Assembly: GCA_023301725.1 (NCBI GenBank)
Contig: JALZUD010000054.1
Location: forward strand, 1-41,737
Length of the DNA: 41,737 nt
Direction of reading: 5' to 3'
Source: Granulosicoccus sp.
GTDB lineage: Bacteria > Pseudomonadota > Gammaproteobacteria > Granulosicoccales > Granulosicoccaceae
Below are positions 23,069 through 31,116 of this stretch, in pieces; positions within the stretch are counted from its first letter, which is position 1; each line of letters opens with the position of its first letter. Under the pieces are notes generated by a model. The model was not told where the DNA came from and ran no database searches. It was given only the letters and a program-made list of their open reading frames with translations. The position numbers and the translations under genes were made by a program.

Positions 23069-24694
23069 ATGATTCAGGCAGCTCGTGTACTACCAGATGG
23101 AATTGATCTCACGGCGTACGGCATTTCGGAAGCTTCCGAGGTTATTTATAACCCGAGCTACGAGCGGCTGTTCACTGAAGAAACAAAGGACGGCTTGCAG
23201 GAGCTTGAAAGGGGGGTGGTCACTGACAGCGGAGCTGTTGCTGTGGATACTGGAGCGTTTACTGGACGCAGCCCCAAAGATAAATACATAGTGGAAGATG
23301 AGCTAACCAAAGATGTGCTCTGGTGGGACACCCAAGGTGAAAACGATAATAAGGCCATTTCCGAGGCAGTGTGGGGTCAACTGAAAACTCTGGTTGGTGA
23401 ACACCTCACCGGTAAGCGTCTGTTCGTGGTTGATGCATTTTGCGGCGCCAATAAAGACACTCGCCTCAGTGTAAGATTTGTTACTGAGGTTGCTTGGCAG
23501 GCGCATTTTGTTACCAATATGTTTATTCGACCTGATGCCCAGGAGCTTGTTCTCTTTGAGCCTGATTTTGTTGTCATGAACGCGGCATCCGTGGTTAATC
23601 CGGATTGGCAAACACAGGGTCTGAACTCTGAGAATTTTGTCGCTTTCAACTACAGTGAAAAAATCCAACTCATCGGCGGAACCTGGTATGGCGGCGAAAT
23701 GAAAAAAGGTCTTTTTTCATACATGAACTACCTGCTGCCGTTGCAAGGAATTGCCTCCATGCATTGCTCTGCCAACGTAGGAGAAAAAGGTGACACAGCC
23801 GTGTTTTTTGGCCTTTCTGGAACTGGTAAAACAACACTGTCGACTGATCCAAAACGTCGCCTCATCGGCGACGATGAGCACGGTTGGGATGATGATGGCG
23901 TGTTCAACTACGAAGGCGGTTGTTACGCGAAAACTATTCGATTGAGCGAGGCGGCTGAACCGGACATCTACGGTGCAATCCGCCGCGATGCTTTGCTGGA
24001 GAATGTCGTGGTCCGTGCCGACGGCTCGGTTGACTACGACGATGGTAGTAAAACAGAGAATGCACGTGTGTCTTACCCCATTCACCACATCGACAATATT
24101 GCCAAACCTGTGTCCAAAGCAGGCCATGCAACACGAGTGATTTTCTTAAGTGCTGATGCTTTTGGCGTGTTGCCAGCGGTATCCATGCTAACGCCAGAAC
24201 AGACGCGTTATCACTTCCTTTCAGGTTTTACTGCCAAGTTAGCTGGAACTGAGTTAGGTATAACGAGTCCACAGCCAACTTTCTCTGCGTGTTTCGGTAA
24301 AGCATTTTTAAGCTTGCATCCCACTAAATATGCACATGAGCTTTCAAAGCGTATGAATGCATCCGGCGCTAAAGCCTACTTGGTGAACACAGGCTGGAAT
24401 GGCTCAGGTGAGCGCATATCAATCAAGGCGACACGGGCTATCATTGACGCCATTCTGAACGGCTCACTCGATGATGTAGAAACTCAAACAGTGCCTATTT
24501 TTAACCTGAATATTCCGCAAAATTTGCCTGGGGTAGATGCCGATCTGCTTGATCCGCGAAAAACCTACAGTGCTGATTCTGAATGGGAATCAAAAGCAGC
24601 AGAACTAGCTGGATTGTTCATTCAAAACTTTGAGCAATACACGGATACGGACAGCGGCATGGCACTAGTAAGTGCAGGACCAACCTTAGACTGA
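23069..24694 (+). CDS. pckA: Phosphoenolpyruvate carboxykinase (ATP)
   Basis: PckA converts oxaloacetate and ATP to phosphoenolpyruvate, CO2 and ADP, the entry step of gluconeogenesis in the cytoplasm. It has 541 residues (E. coli 540). Visible motifs are [11 protein letters not shown] near the N-terminus, the substrate/metal segment [15 protein letters not shown], the kinase-1a P-loop [11 protein letters not shown], the kinase-2 motif [24 protein letters not shown], and the adenine-region [14 protein letters not shown]. The P-loop with TGKT marks the ATP-dependent class. The gene stands alone behind a 658-bp non-coding region with several inverted repeats, consistent with separate regulation by carbon source. 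A hairpin with a short T run follows at 24752-24780. Confidence 0.97.
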   Translation: MIQAARVLPDGIDLTAYGISEASEVIYNPSYERLFTEETKDGLQELERGVVTDSGAVAVDTGAFTGRSPKDKYIVEDELTKDVLWWDTQGENDNKAISEAVWGQLKTLVGEHLTGKRLFVVDAFCGANKDTRLSVRFVTEVAWQAHFVTNMFIRPDAQELVLFEPDFVVMNAASVVNPDWQTQGLNSENFVAFNYSEKIQLIGGTWYGGEMKKGLFSYMNYLLPLQGIASMHCSANVGEKGDTAVFFGLSGTGKTTLSTDPKRRLIGDDEHGWDDDGVFNYEGGCYAKTIRLSEAAEPDIYGAIRRDALLENVVVRADGSVDYDDGSKTENARVSYPIHHIDNIAKPVSKAGHATRVIFLSADAFGVLPAVSMLTPEQTRYHFLSGFTAKLAGTELGITSPQPTFSACFGKAFLSLHPTKYAHELSKRMNASGAKAYLVNTGWNGSGERISIKATRAIIDAILNGSLDDVETQTVPIFNLNIPQNLPGVDADLLDPRKTYSADSEWESKAAELAGLFIQNFEQYTDTDSGMALVSAGPTLD

Positions 24695-24718
24695 TAGCCT
24701 TTAGGCCTTTCAGCTAGT

Positions 24719-24740
24719 CATTTCCGCGAAGGCGGGAATG
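24719..24740. repeat. REP-like short palindrome
   Basis: CATTTCCGC (24719-24727) pairs with GCGGGAATG (24732-24740), with one T-G wobble, around loop GAAG. The consensus form of this element (ATTCCCGC-GAAG-GCGGGAAT) is common between genes in many proteobacteria. It lies between the convergent ends of pckA and the M48 protease gene. Confidence 0.55.
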
Positions 24741-24751
24741 CAAGCATAGAT

Positions 24752-24780
24752 AGGCGGTCAGCGCGAGTTGGCCGCCTTTT
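24752..24780 (+). terminator. Probable pckA terminator
   Basis: AGGCGGTCA (24752-24760) pairs with TGGCCGCCT (24769-24777), with one wobble, followed by a TTTT run. It overlaps the stop codon of the convergent M48 gene (24758-24760). The loop is eight bases. Confidence 0.55.
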
Positions 24781-26260
24781 GCTGTAGCAGTTTGAGGCTG
24801 GCAGAAAGACGAATTTCATCCTGCGATCCGGTAGCAACCTCGTTGATTGCAAGCCGCAGTTGGCTTGTTGCTCTACCTGTTTCATCAAGGGCCTCAAAGT
24901 AGCGCGCCAATGATTCGTGACTGCCCGAGCTATCGTCCAATTTTTCTTGGATATTAGCCAGTTGCATCCAAGCTCGGGGATTTGGTGTTGTCGCAGAACG
25001 TACATACCGGGTTGCTAGATCTGAGGCATCTCTCAAGCGCTTCGTGGCCACCAGAAATTGAAGCTGCTTTTCTACTATTGAATAACGCTCAGGGTACAGC
25101 TCGGCCAATGCCGATAGGCGTTTGTCGGTCTCACCCGGATGCTTGAAAGCATTGATGTCTGCGGATAACAACGCAAAGAAAGGATTATGTAACGCGGAGC
25201 TGTCTAAAGAATTGAGGATTTTGCGCCCCTGTTCGGTGTTGTTGTCGAGTTCAGCGAGCATGGCTAGTGCGTACTTGTCTTGCACGCTGCTAGTGTTGTT
25301 GTCCCGCACGTTGGATCGGTACTGACGAGTAGTTTGCGCCAAGTCTCTGGAGGTCAGAATTTCCAAGCGTGCCTTGAACAACTGAAAATCCAGAGAGTTC
25401 AGACGTTTTCTAGCGGGGTTCTGGCTGGCTCGGTCGGCGGCCTCGGCAATACGATTGACATCCAGAGGGTGTGTGCGCAAATATTCCAGCACTAGCCCCG
25501 AGGTATTTACTGAATTCTGTCGTCTGAGGATGTCGAATGTCTCAGCCATGGCGCGTGTGTCAAGGTTGGCACTGGCAAGAATCTCAATACCGATACGATC
25601 TGCCTCTACCTCGTTACTGCGCGTGAAGTTGATGGCAGTTTGCTGACTCGCTGCCAGACCGGCTGCTAAGGCCGCCTGACCTGCCTGAGGCGATGACTGA
25701 CTAATCACAATGGCCGCTAGAATGGCAGCTGCTGTAGTCCAGCCAGATCGGTTGCTAGTGGCGAAGGATCGAGCATGATGGCGTTGAGTGACATGCGCAA
25801 TCTCATGTGCCAGAACACTGGACAGCTGTTCTACCTCGGCCATGGCAGAAATTAGGCCTGTGTTAACTCCGATGTAGCCACCCGGGATGGCAAAGGCATT
25901 GATGCTGGGGTCGTTAATAATAAAGAATGTGAAGTCGTCGGTACTACCTTTGCCCGATGAGGCAACAAGACGATCACCCAACTGTTGAATGTATTCAGCC
26001 GCCTGAACATCTTGCACCAAAGGTAAGCGTCTGCGGATCTGCCGCATAAACTGAGCACCTAACCTCTGTTCTTCCAAAGGCGACAAAGCAGCATCTGCTG
26101 GCTCACCCATAATGGGCAGATTTTGCTGAGCGTAAGCTGTGGTGAGGGCGGGTGAAAAAACAATGCCCATGCCAAGCGTCAGCGCAAAGCAACCGAATGC
26201 CAGAGCTGGCCCGCTGCGGCAGAATAATTTACTGAATAACTGGCGAATCTGATGAGTCAT
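24758..26260 (-). CDS. Periplasmic M48 metalloprotease with TPR domain, BepA-like
   Basis: This 500-residue protein has a signal peptide (hydrophobic LAFGCFALTLGMGIVF, cleavage near AYA-QQN). The M48 catalytic core has HEIAHVTQRH (zinc ligands and catalytic Glu) and the third ligand helix in NEVEADRIGIEIL, preceded by the typical INAFAIPGGYIGVNTGLI. From about residue 300 a TPR-like helical region extends to the C-terminus. Architecture and length match E. coli BepA (487), which degrades or helps fold stalled LptD and interacts with BAM. That function is inferred here; other M48-TPR proteins such as LoiP or YcaL lack the long TPR part. It is transcribed towards pckA and ends inside the shared hairpin region. 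Confidence 0.88.
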   Translation of the reverse strand: MTHQIRQLFSKLFCRSGPALAFGCFALTLGMGIVFSPALTTAYAQQNLPIMGEPADAALSPLEEQRLGAQFMRQIRRRLPLVQDVQAAEYIQQLGDRLVASSGKGSTDDFTFFIINDPSINAFAIPGGYIGVNTGLISAMAEVEQLSSVLAHEIAHVTQRHHARSFATSNRSGWTTAAAILAAIVISQSSPQAGQAALAAGLAASQQTAINFTRSNEVEADRIGIEILASANLDTRAMAETFDILRRQNSVNTSGLVLEYLRTHPLDVNRIAEAADRASQNPARKRLNSLDFQLFKARLEILTSRDLAQTTRQYRSNVRDNNTSSVQDKYALAMLAELDNNTEQGRKILNSLDSSALHNPFFALLSADINAFKHPGETDKRLSALAELYPERYSIVEKQLQFLVATKRLRDASDLATRYVRSATTPNPRAWMQLANIQEKLDDSSGSHESLARYFEALDETGRATSQLRLAINEVATGSQDEIRLSASLKLLQQKAANSR

Positions 26261-26394
26261 TTTTGCCGGTCTGAAACACTGGTTACTGGCGAATCGAGTA
26301 GTCGGTGCGAAAACGCACGACGCGTTATCAATGGTCTATCGGTAGAACGGAGTAAAAGCTGAGACTATAGTTCCAATTTATCATGAGCATTACT

Positions 26395-26451
26395 CCTTTG
26401 AGTGGGCTTTGACGGTATCCGTTTCATCTAACTTGAGGCTATACTCAAAGG
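26395..26451. promoter_or_regulatory. 9-bp inverted repeat in the ilvI upstream region
   Basis: CCTTTGAGT (26395-26403) and ACTCAAAGG (26443-26451) are perfect inverse copies 39 bases apart. TATACT (26440-26445) overlaps the right arm. It may be an operator pair for the divergent promoters, or a long stem-loop. Confidence 0.4.
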
Positions 26452-26697
26452 GCCGGCAGGTTCGACACAATCCGGTCAGCTAGCAAGTTCGTCACTTTTG
26501 CGTATTACCTCATGCAATAAGTGATCAGGCGGCCCACCCACCACCGCTACAGCCGGATTGCTCCGGCAAACGCTACTGACCACCTTCCTCGGCTTTCTAC
26601 GTATGAAGTTTACGAGTGCGACAATTCTTTTGAGCCATTCTCCACAGGTTTATCTACGCCTGAGAAGTGGCCTTTGACTATAAATCTATACAATTTT

Positions 26698-26702
26698 GAG
26701 GG
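26698..26702 (+). promoter_or_regulatory. Ribosome binding site deciding the GTG start of ilvI
   Basis: GAGGG lies eight bases before GTG 26711. The in-frame TTG at 26696 overlaps this site and is rejected. Confidence 0.7.
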
Positions 26703-26710
26703 TTTTTCCG

Positions 26711-28429
26711 GTGGAACTATCAGGTGGTGAAGTGCTTATTGAGGCACTCAGAGAGGAGGGCGTCGAATTTTTGTTCGGGTATCCAGGCGGCGCGGTACTG
26801 CATATCTACGATGCACTCTACGAACAAAATTCAGTCAAACACATATTAGTGAGGCATGAGCAAGCAGCTACCCATGCAGCTGACGGGTATGCGCGAGCAA
26901 CCGGCAAGCCAGGCGTTGTGCTTGTGACATCCGGCCCTGGGGCTACCAATGCTGTCACCGGTATTGCTACAGCCTTCATGGATTCCATTCCCATGGTGGT
27001 ATTGTCTGGTCAGGTGCAAAGCCGTTTTATTGGTAGCGATGCGTTTCAGGAAGTCGATTGCATCGGCATCACACGCCCGTGTGTAAAACACAACTTTCTG
27101 GTCGATTCGCTTGAGAATTTTGCGGAAACCATCAAGAAAGCATTTCATGTTGCGACCACTGGACGCCCCGGTCCTGTAGTGGTTGATATCCCTAAAGATT
27201 TCACAACTCCCGGTGTTAAAGTCCCGTTTGAGTACCCTAAAACGGTCAACATGCGTTCCTACAGTCCGGCAGTGCAAGGTCACCCGGGCCAAATTCGCAA
27301 AGCGGTCGACCTTATCCTCTCAGCCAAGCGCCCAATGATTTATTCGGGTGGCGGCGTTGTTTTGGGAGATGCCGCGCCACAGCTAACGCAGTTTGTTGAA
27401 CTGCTCGGCTATCCGATTACGCAAACATTGATGGGGTTAGGTGCATTTCCAGCATCGAACAAGTTAAACCTTGGCATGCTAGGAATGCATGGTACTTATG
27501 AAGCCAACATGGCGATGCACGATTGCGATGTGCTCATTGCTATCGGTGCCAGGTTCGATGATCGCGTCACAGGAGAAATCGAAAGCTTTTGCCCGCATGC
27601 GCGCATCGTACATATTGACGTTGACCCTGCCTCTATCTCCAAGAACGTGACTGTCGATGTGCCCATCGTAGGCGACGTAGGGCCAGTTCTCGAGGCCATG
27701 AATACGCTTATTAAAGAAACTGACAAGCGTGCAGATACGGCTGACTTAGCCGCATGGTGGTCTATCATCGCCAACTGGTCAAAAACAGATTGCCTAGCTT
27801 ACGAGCATAGCGACAAGCTCATCAAACCGCAGTCTGTGGTTCAGTCACTGCATCGTGCGACGAAAGGCGACGCCTACGTCACATCCGACGTCGGGCAACA
27901 CCAGATGTGGGCAGCACAGTTCTACGGATTCGAAAAACCGCGAAGATGGATCAACTCTGGTGGACTAGGCACCATGGGCTTTGGTTTGCCTGCAGCGCTG
28001 GGTGTTCAACTCGCATTTCCAGACGATATCGTTGCCTGTGTTACCGGTGAGGCCAGCATTCAAATGTGTATTCAGGAGCTCTCTACCTGCTTGCAGTATG
28101 GTGCGCCTGTAAAAATTGTTTGCCTGAACAATCGTTACATGGGCATGGTGCGACAGTGGCAGGAATTCAACTACGAGAAGCGGTACTCGCATTCGTACAT
28201 GGATGCCTTGCCTGATTTTGTCAAATTAGCCGAAAGCTACGGTCACGTGGGTATGCGTATCGACAATCCTGCAGATGTGGATGCCGCGATGGACGAGGCG
28301 ATTGCTATGAAAGATCGTCTAGTGTTCATGGATTTTCAAACCGATCAGGCTGAAAACGTCTACCCCATGATTGAAGCGGGCAAAGGGCACCACGAAATGC
28401 GGCTCAATCCGGCTAGGGAGCTTGCGTAA
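26711..28429 (+). CDS. ilvI: Acetolactate synthase large subunit (acetohydroxyacid synthase III type)
   Basis: This TPP-, Mg- and FAD-dependent enzyme condenses pyruvate with pyruvate or 2-oxobutyrate, the first common step of Val, Leu and Ile synthesis. It has 572 residues (E. coli IlvI 574). Visible are FGYPGGAVLHIYDAL, RHEQAATHAADGYARATGKPGV (the catalytic Glu that activates TPP), GPGATNAVTGI, the FAD-domain phrases, and TSDVGQHQMWAAQFY. The TPP-metal motif, usually GDGS or GEGS, reads GEAS here (VTGEASIQMCIQELST) and ends normally at LNN. GTG 26711 gives the family's N-terminus, and GAGGG is well placed. Its stop overlaps the ilvH start (TAATG). ilvC, often next in this block, is not present. 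Confidence 0.95.
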   Translation: MELSGGEVLIEALREEGVEFLFGYPGGAVLHIYDALYEQNSVKHILVRHEQAATHAADGYARATGKPGVVLVTSGPGATNAVTGIATAFMDSIPMVVLSGQVQSRFIGSDAFQEVDCIGITRPCVKHNFLVDSLENFAETIKKAFHVATTGRPGPVVVDIPKDFTTPGVKVPFEYPKTVNMRSYSPAVQGHPGQIRKAVDLILSAKRPMIYSGGGVVLGDAAPQLTQFVELLGYPITQTLMGLGAFPASNKLNLGMLGMHGTYEANMAMHDCDVLIAIGARFDDRVTGEIESFCPHARIVHIDVDPASISKNVTVDVPIVGDVGPVLEAMNTLIKETDKRADTADLAAWWSIIANWSKTDCLAYEHSDKLIKPQSVVQSLHRATKGDAYVTSDVGQHQMWAAQFYGFEKPRRWINSGGLGTMGFGLPAALGVQLAFPDDIVACVTGEASIQMCIQELSTCLQYGAPVKIVCLNNRYMGMVRQWQEFNYEKRYSHSYMDALPDFVKLAESYGHVGMRIDNPADVDAAMDEAIAMKDRLVFMDFQTDQAENVYPMIEAGKGHHEMRLNPARELA

Positions 28430-28923
28430 TGCGTCGTCACGTTATTTCCGTACTTCTTGAAAACGAATCCGGCGCGCTTTCGCGCGTGGCGGGTTTGTTC
28501 AGTGCTCGTGGCTACAATATTGAATCGCTGACAGTTGCGGCTACCCACGATCCCACATTGTCGCGTATGACCATCGTCAGTATTGGAACAGAGCAAACTG
28601 TCGAGCAGATTATCAAACAGCTCAACAAGTTGATTGATGTGGTTCGACTCACTGATCTTACTGAAGTCAGCTTCATAGAACGCGAGATCATGCTGCTCAA
28701 GGTTCGTGCTGTAGACAGTGGTCGTGAAGAATTGAAGCGTCTGGCAGATATATTCAGAGGCCGAATTCTTGATGTCACCGACAACAGCTACGTTATAGAG
28801 CTCACAGGAGACGATAGCAAGATCAATGGTTTCCTGGATGCTGTAGGCCGAGATAACGTCATAGAAGTTGTTCGCTCTGGAACCACTGGAATGGCTCGTG
28901 GCGATAAAAGTCTCAAACCCTGA
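28429..28923 (+). CDS. ilvH: Acetolactate synthase small (regulatory) subunit
   Basis: This 164-residue regulatory subunit has an N-terminal ACT domain (HVISVLLENESGALSRVAGLFSARGYNIESLTV) that binds valine for feedback inhibition, followed by the C-terminal ALS_ss domain (EREIMLLKVRA, ADIFRGRILDVTDNSYVIELTGD). It is the same size as E. coli IlvH (163). The start codon overlaps the ilvI stop by one base (TAATG), so the two subunits are translationally coupled. The valine-contact region GALSRVAGLF is intact, so feedback control is expected. Confidence 0.96.
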   Translation: MRRHVISVLLENESGALSRVAGLFSARGYNIESLTVAATHDPTLSRMTIVSIGTEQTVEQIIKQLNKLIDVVRLTDLTEVSFIEREIMLLKVRAVDSGREELKRLADIFRGRILDVTDNSYVIELTGDDSKINGFLDAVGRDNVIEVVRSGTTGMARGDKSLKP

Positions 28924-29006
28924 TTAATGTTTGGCTGAAAAGCTGGATGTTGCACGGGGTTATTTGAATCCACGGCGGTGCCGCAAGCTGTACACTACTG
29001 CATATT

Positions 29007-29786
29007 ATGGCGATTCAATCTAAAACTGATTCTAAGGCTCCTCCACGCTCCAGAGGTGTGTATCTGCTGCCCAACATGTTCACGACGAGTGCGCTGTTTG
29101 CAGGTTTCTATAGTGTGATACTGGCTTATAACGATCGCTTCGGTGAGGCTGGTATTGCCATTCTCGTGGCCATGATCCTGGATGGGTTAGACGGTCGAGT
29201 GGCAAGGATGACCAACACGGCCACAGCGTTTGGTGCAGAGTACGACAGCATGGCAGACATGGTGTCTTTCGGAGTGGCGCCGGCCTTTCTCATGTACTCG
29301 TGGTCGCTAACCAGTCTTAGCGAAGCACGCTTTGCCCAGGCAAGCTGGGTCATAGCCTTTGTTTATGTCGCTTGTTGTGCCTTACGTCTTGCGCGTTTCA
29401 ATGTGGCCGTAGGTACCGCTGATAAGCGTTTTTTTCAAGGCTTGGCTTGTCCTTCAGCGGCCGCAGTTCTAGCAAGCTTTGTCATGGTGATGACAGAACT
29501 AGGTATTAGCGGTTCTGATGCGGTTATCCTCTCAGCGATTATGACCTTGGGCACCGGTATTGCCATGGTCAGTACGCTAACGTATTACAGCTTCAAGGAT
29601 CTTGGCACCAACAGGAAAGTGCCCTTTGCCATGTTGCTGGGTCTGTTGCTGTTATTCGTGGTCACCGCTGTAGATCCTCCCAAAATGATATTGATTGCCT
29701 CAGTGCTTTATGCGCTCTCGGGGCCGGTCTATTATCTGTTCAGGGTGTACAGAAAACGTAATCGAAGTGTTGGCACTGGCGAGTAG
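29007..29786 (+). CDS. pssA: CDP-diacylglycerol-serine O-phosphatidyltransferase
   Basis: PssA makes phosphatidylserine, the precursor of phosphatidylethanolamine, from CDP-diacylglycerol and serine at the inner membrane. This 259-residue protein is of the membrane-embedded CDP-alcohol phosphatidyltransferase type (PssA type II), not the E. coli phospholipase D-like type. The signature D-G-x2-A-R-x8-G-x3-D-x3-D is present as LDGLDGRVARMTNTATAFG followed by AEYDSMAD. Several hydrophobic helices follow. The N-terminal phrase RGVYLLPNMFTTSALFAGFYS is typical of type II PssA. It follows ilvH by 83 bp; in Pseudomonas aeruginosa ilvC sits between these genes. Confidence 0.93.
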   Translation: MAIQSKTDSKAPPRSRGVYLLPNMFTTSALFAGFYSVILAYNDRFGEAGIAILVAMILDGLDGRVARMTNTATAFGAEYDSMADMVSFGVAPAFLMYSWSLTSLSEARFAQASWVIAFVYVACCALRLARFNVAVGTADKRFFQGLACPSAAAVLASFVMVMTELGISGSDAVILSAIMTLGTGIAMVSTLTYYSFKDLGTNRKVPFAMLLGLLLLFVVTAVDPPKMILIASVLYALSGPVYYLFRVYRKRNRSVGTGE

Positions 29787-29830
29787 TCTTGTTTTGCAAC
29801 ATCAGCTGAACCGCAAGGTCTGAGTGTCAT

Positions 29831-30502
29831 ATGGCATACAGCTCTCGACAATTGATCGGCCTGAAGACAATGGGCCTTGTAGCGTGGTCTAGCGGACGTG
29901 CTCAACATTTAACATCCCCTGGCATCACAGTCGCAGCTTCTCAATCAACGGATTGGGTGGCACACCTTGCCGTACAGACGCTTGAATTGTTCTCGTATAG
30001 AGGCATGATGGTGGATTGTATTGGTGTCGATTCCGCACCGCTCATGGTTATCTGTAGCACAGTTGATGTCTTCGGCGAGCCGGTGGCTACTCTGGGCAAT
30101 GCAGGTGATCAATCGGCAGCCAATGCGGCAGCTGATAAGCCGATGTCAGCGGAATGCATGCGGTTGTTTGATCTCATGATGCGTTCAATCGGTGTGGCAA
30201 GAAACAACGTACGTCTGTGTGAAGCATCGCATCAAACGTCGGCCACGAATGTGCGCAATGTAGCCGCCTTGATTACTCCGCAAACAAAAGCGGTGTTGTT
30301 ACTAGACGGCTCGATGGCGACTGACGGAACATCAGCAACTAGCAACGATAGCGCTCGTCTGCCAACGTCGCAGTTGCCTGTATGGCGTATACCTCACCCT
30401 GAGTTACTGATGAGCACGCCAAGCCTGAAACGTGGTGCGTGGGAAAGCCTCAAAGCGCTAAGGCCGGTCATAGCCTTACAGGATAACGCGGGAGTGCTAT
30501 GA
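29831..30502 (+). CDS. Putative DNA polymerase III psi subunit (HolD), UDG-like fold
   Basis: This 223-residue protein is not strongly recognisable over its length. Two features point to HolD. The N-terminus RQLIGLKTMGLVAWSSGRAQ resembles the chi-binding segment of psi (in E. coli, LQQLGITQWSLRRP). The C-terminus IPHPELLMSTPSLKRGAWESLKAL resembles both the psi end (SPALTDLRANPTARAALWQQI) and the HPx6-9(P)xxKRxAWxDLK tail of family-4 uracil-DNA glycosylases, whose fold psi shares. The active-site motifs of a working glycosylase are not seen. It overlaps rimI by four bases (ATGA), as holD-rimI do in E. coli. The middle (about 90-180) is poorly conserved and rich in Ala, Ser and Thr. The function is inferred mainly from context and the two end motifs. 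Confidence 0.55.
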   Translation: MAYSSRQLIGLKTMGLVAWSSGRAQHLTSPGITVAASQSTDWVAHLAVQTLELFSYRGMMVDCIGVDSAPLMVICSTVDVFGEPVATLGNAGDQSAANAAADKPMSAECMRLFDLMMRSIGVARNNVRLCEASHQTSATNVRNVAALITPQTKAVLLLDGSMATDGTSATSNDSARLPTSQLPVWRIPHPELLMSTPSLKRGAWESLKALRPVIALQDNAGVL

Positions 30503-30966
30503 GTCTTGATACATCAACATCGAGGATATCTTACGATCACATGCTGATGCGGCACGTGGCGTCGATCGGTGTTATTGAGCGACGCAACTACGAGTTTTCC
30601 TGGACGGACGGTATTTTTCGTGATTGCGTTAAATCAGGTTATTTCTGTCAAAGAGTACTGCTCGACGATGAACTCATAGGGTATGCGGTTATGCAGATTG
30701 CAGCGGATGAGGCACATATTCTGAACTTGTGCATAGATAAACCGTATCAACGAAAAGGTTTTGCCAGAGAGTTGCTTGGACATATGGTGCGGCTGGCGGC
30801 TCAACATCGTGCGCAAACTGTCTTCTTGGAGGCTAGGCCTTCAAATCCTCGAGCCATAGAGCTCTACGAGCGATCCGGATTTAATGAAATTGGTGTTCGT
30901 AAAGATTACTATGATTCAGCCAAAGGACGCGAAAATGCCATCGTCATGGCGCTAACTGTTTGCTAG
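30499..30966 (+). CDS. rimI: GNAT acetyltransferase, RimI-like
   Basis: This 155-residue acetyltransferase of the GNAT fold matches RimI, which acetylates the N-terminal Ala of ribosomal protein S18 in E. coli. Seen are IERRNYEFSWTDGIFRDCVKSGY (alpha1-alpha2), the core strand AHILNLCIDKPYQRKGFARELL with the acetyl-CoA pyrophosphate loop Q-R-K-G-F-A, VFLEARPSNPRAIELYERSGF, and a C-terminal IGVRKDYY with the usual Tyr. Length agrees with E. coli (148). The start overlaps the preceding putative holD by four bases, so the two are co-translated. Other Nt-acetyltransferases of the same fold cannot be fully excluded. Confidence 0.87.
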   Translation: MSLDTSTSRISYDHMLMRHVASIGVIERRNYEFSWTDGIFRDCVKSGYFCQRVLLDDELIGYAVMQIAADEAHILNLCIDKPYQRKGFARELLGHMVRLAAQHRAQTVFLEARPSNPRAIELYERSGFNEIGVRKDYYDSAKGRENAIVMALTVC

Positions 30967-31116
30967 CCAACAAGGTAAACTGCTGCATGCGTTTATTCAT
31001 GCTCTGATGAGTCTTTTTGCCAGGCGCCACGTTTGTGCAAATTGCTTTGAATTCAGGGCTTACAGTTAGGTAAAATTTTTGTGCAAGTGTTTGTACAAAA
31101 ACAGGAATACAGACAC

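Larger units (their letters stand above)
26261..26710. other. 450-bp region between the divergent M48 gene and ilvI
   Basis: No convincing gene is seen. A frame from GTG 26521 runs into ilvI but has no family resemblance and is not rich in Ile, Leu or Val, so it is not an attenuator leader peptide. It contains the inverted repeat at 26395-26451, and an AT-rich stretch (26673-26697, with TATAAA and TACAAT) just before the ilvI ribosome site. It must hold the promoters of both divergent genes, but none can be assigned with confidence. Confidence 0.45.

Noticed and set aside
26521..26730. Frame before ilvI as an attenuation leader peptide
   Set aside because: It is not enriched in Ile, Leu or Val codons, is too long, and runs past the ilvI start without a terminator hairpin.
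31081..31116. GTG start 12 codons upstream for RF3
   Set aside because: The additional residues are not found in RF3 proteins; ATG 31117 gives the expected N-terminus and length.
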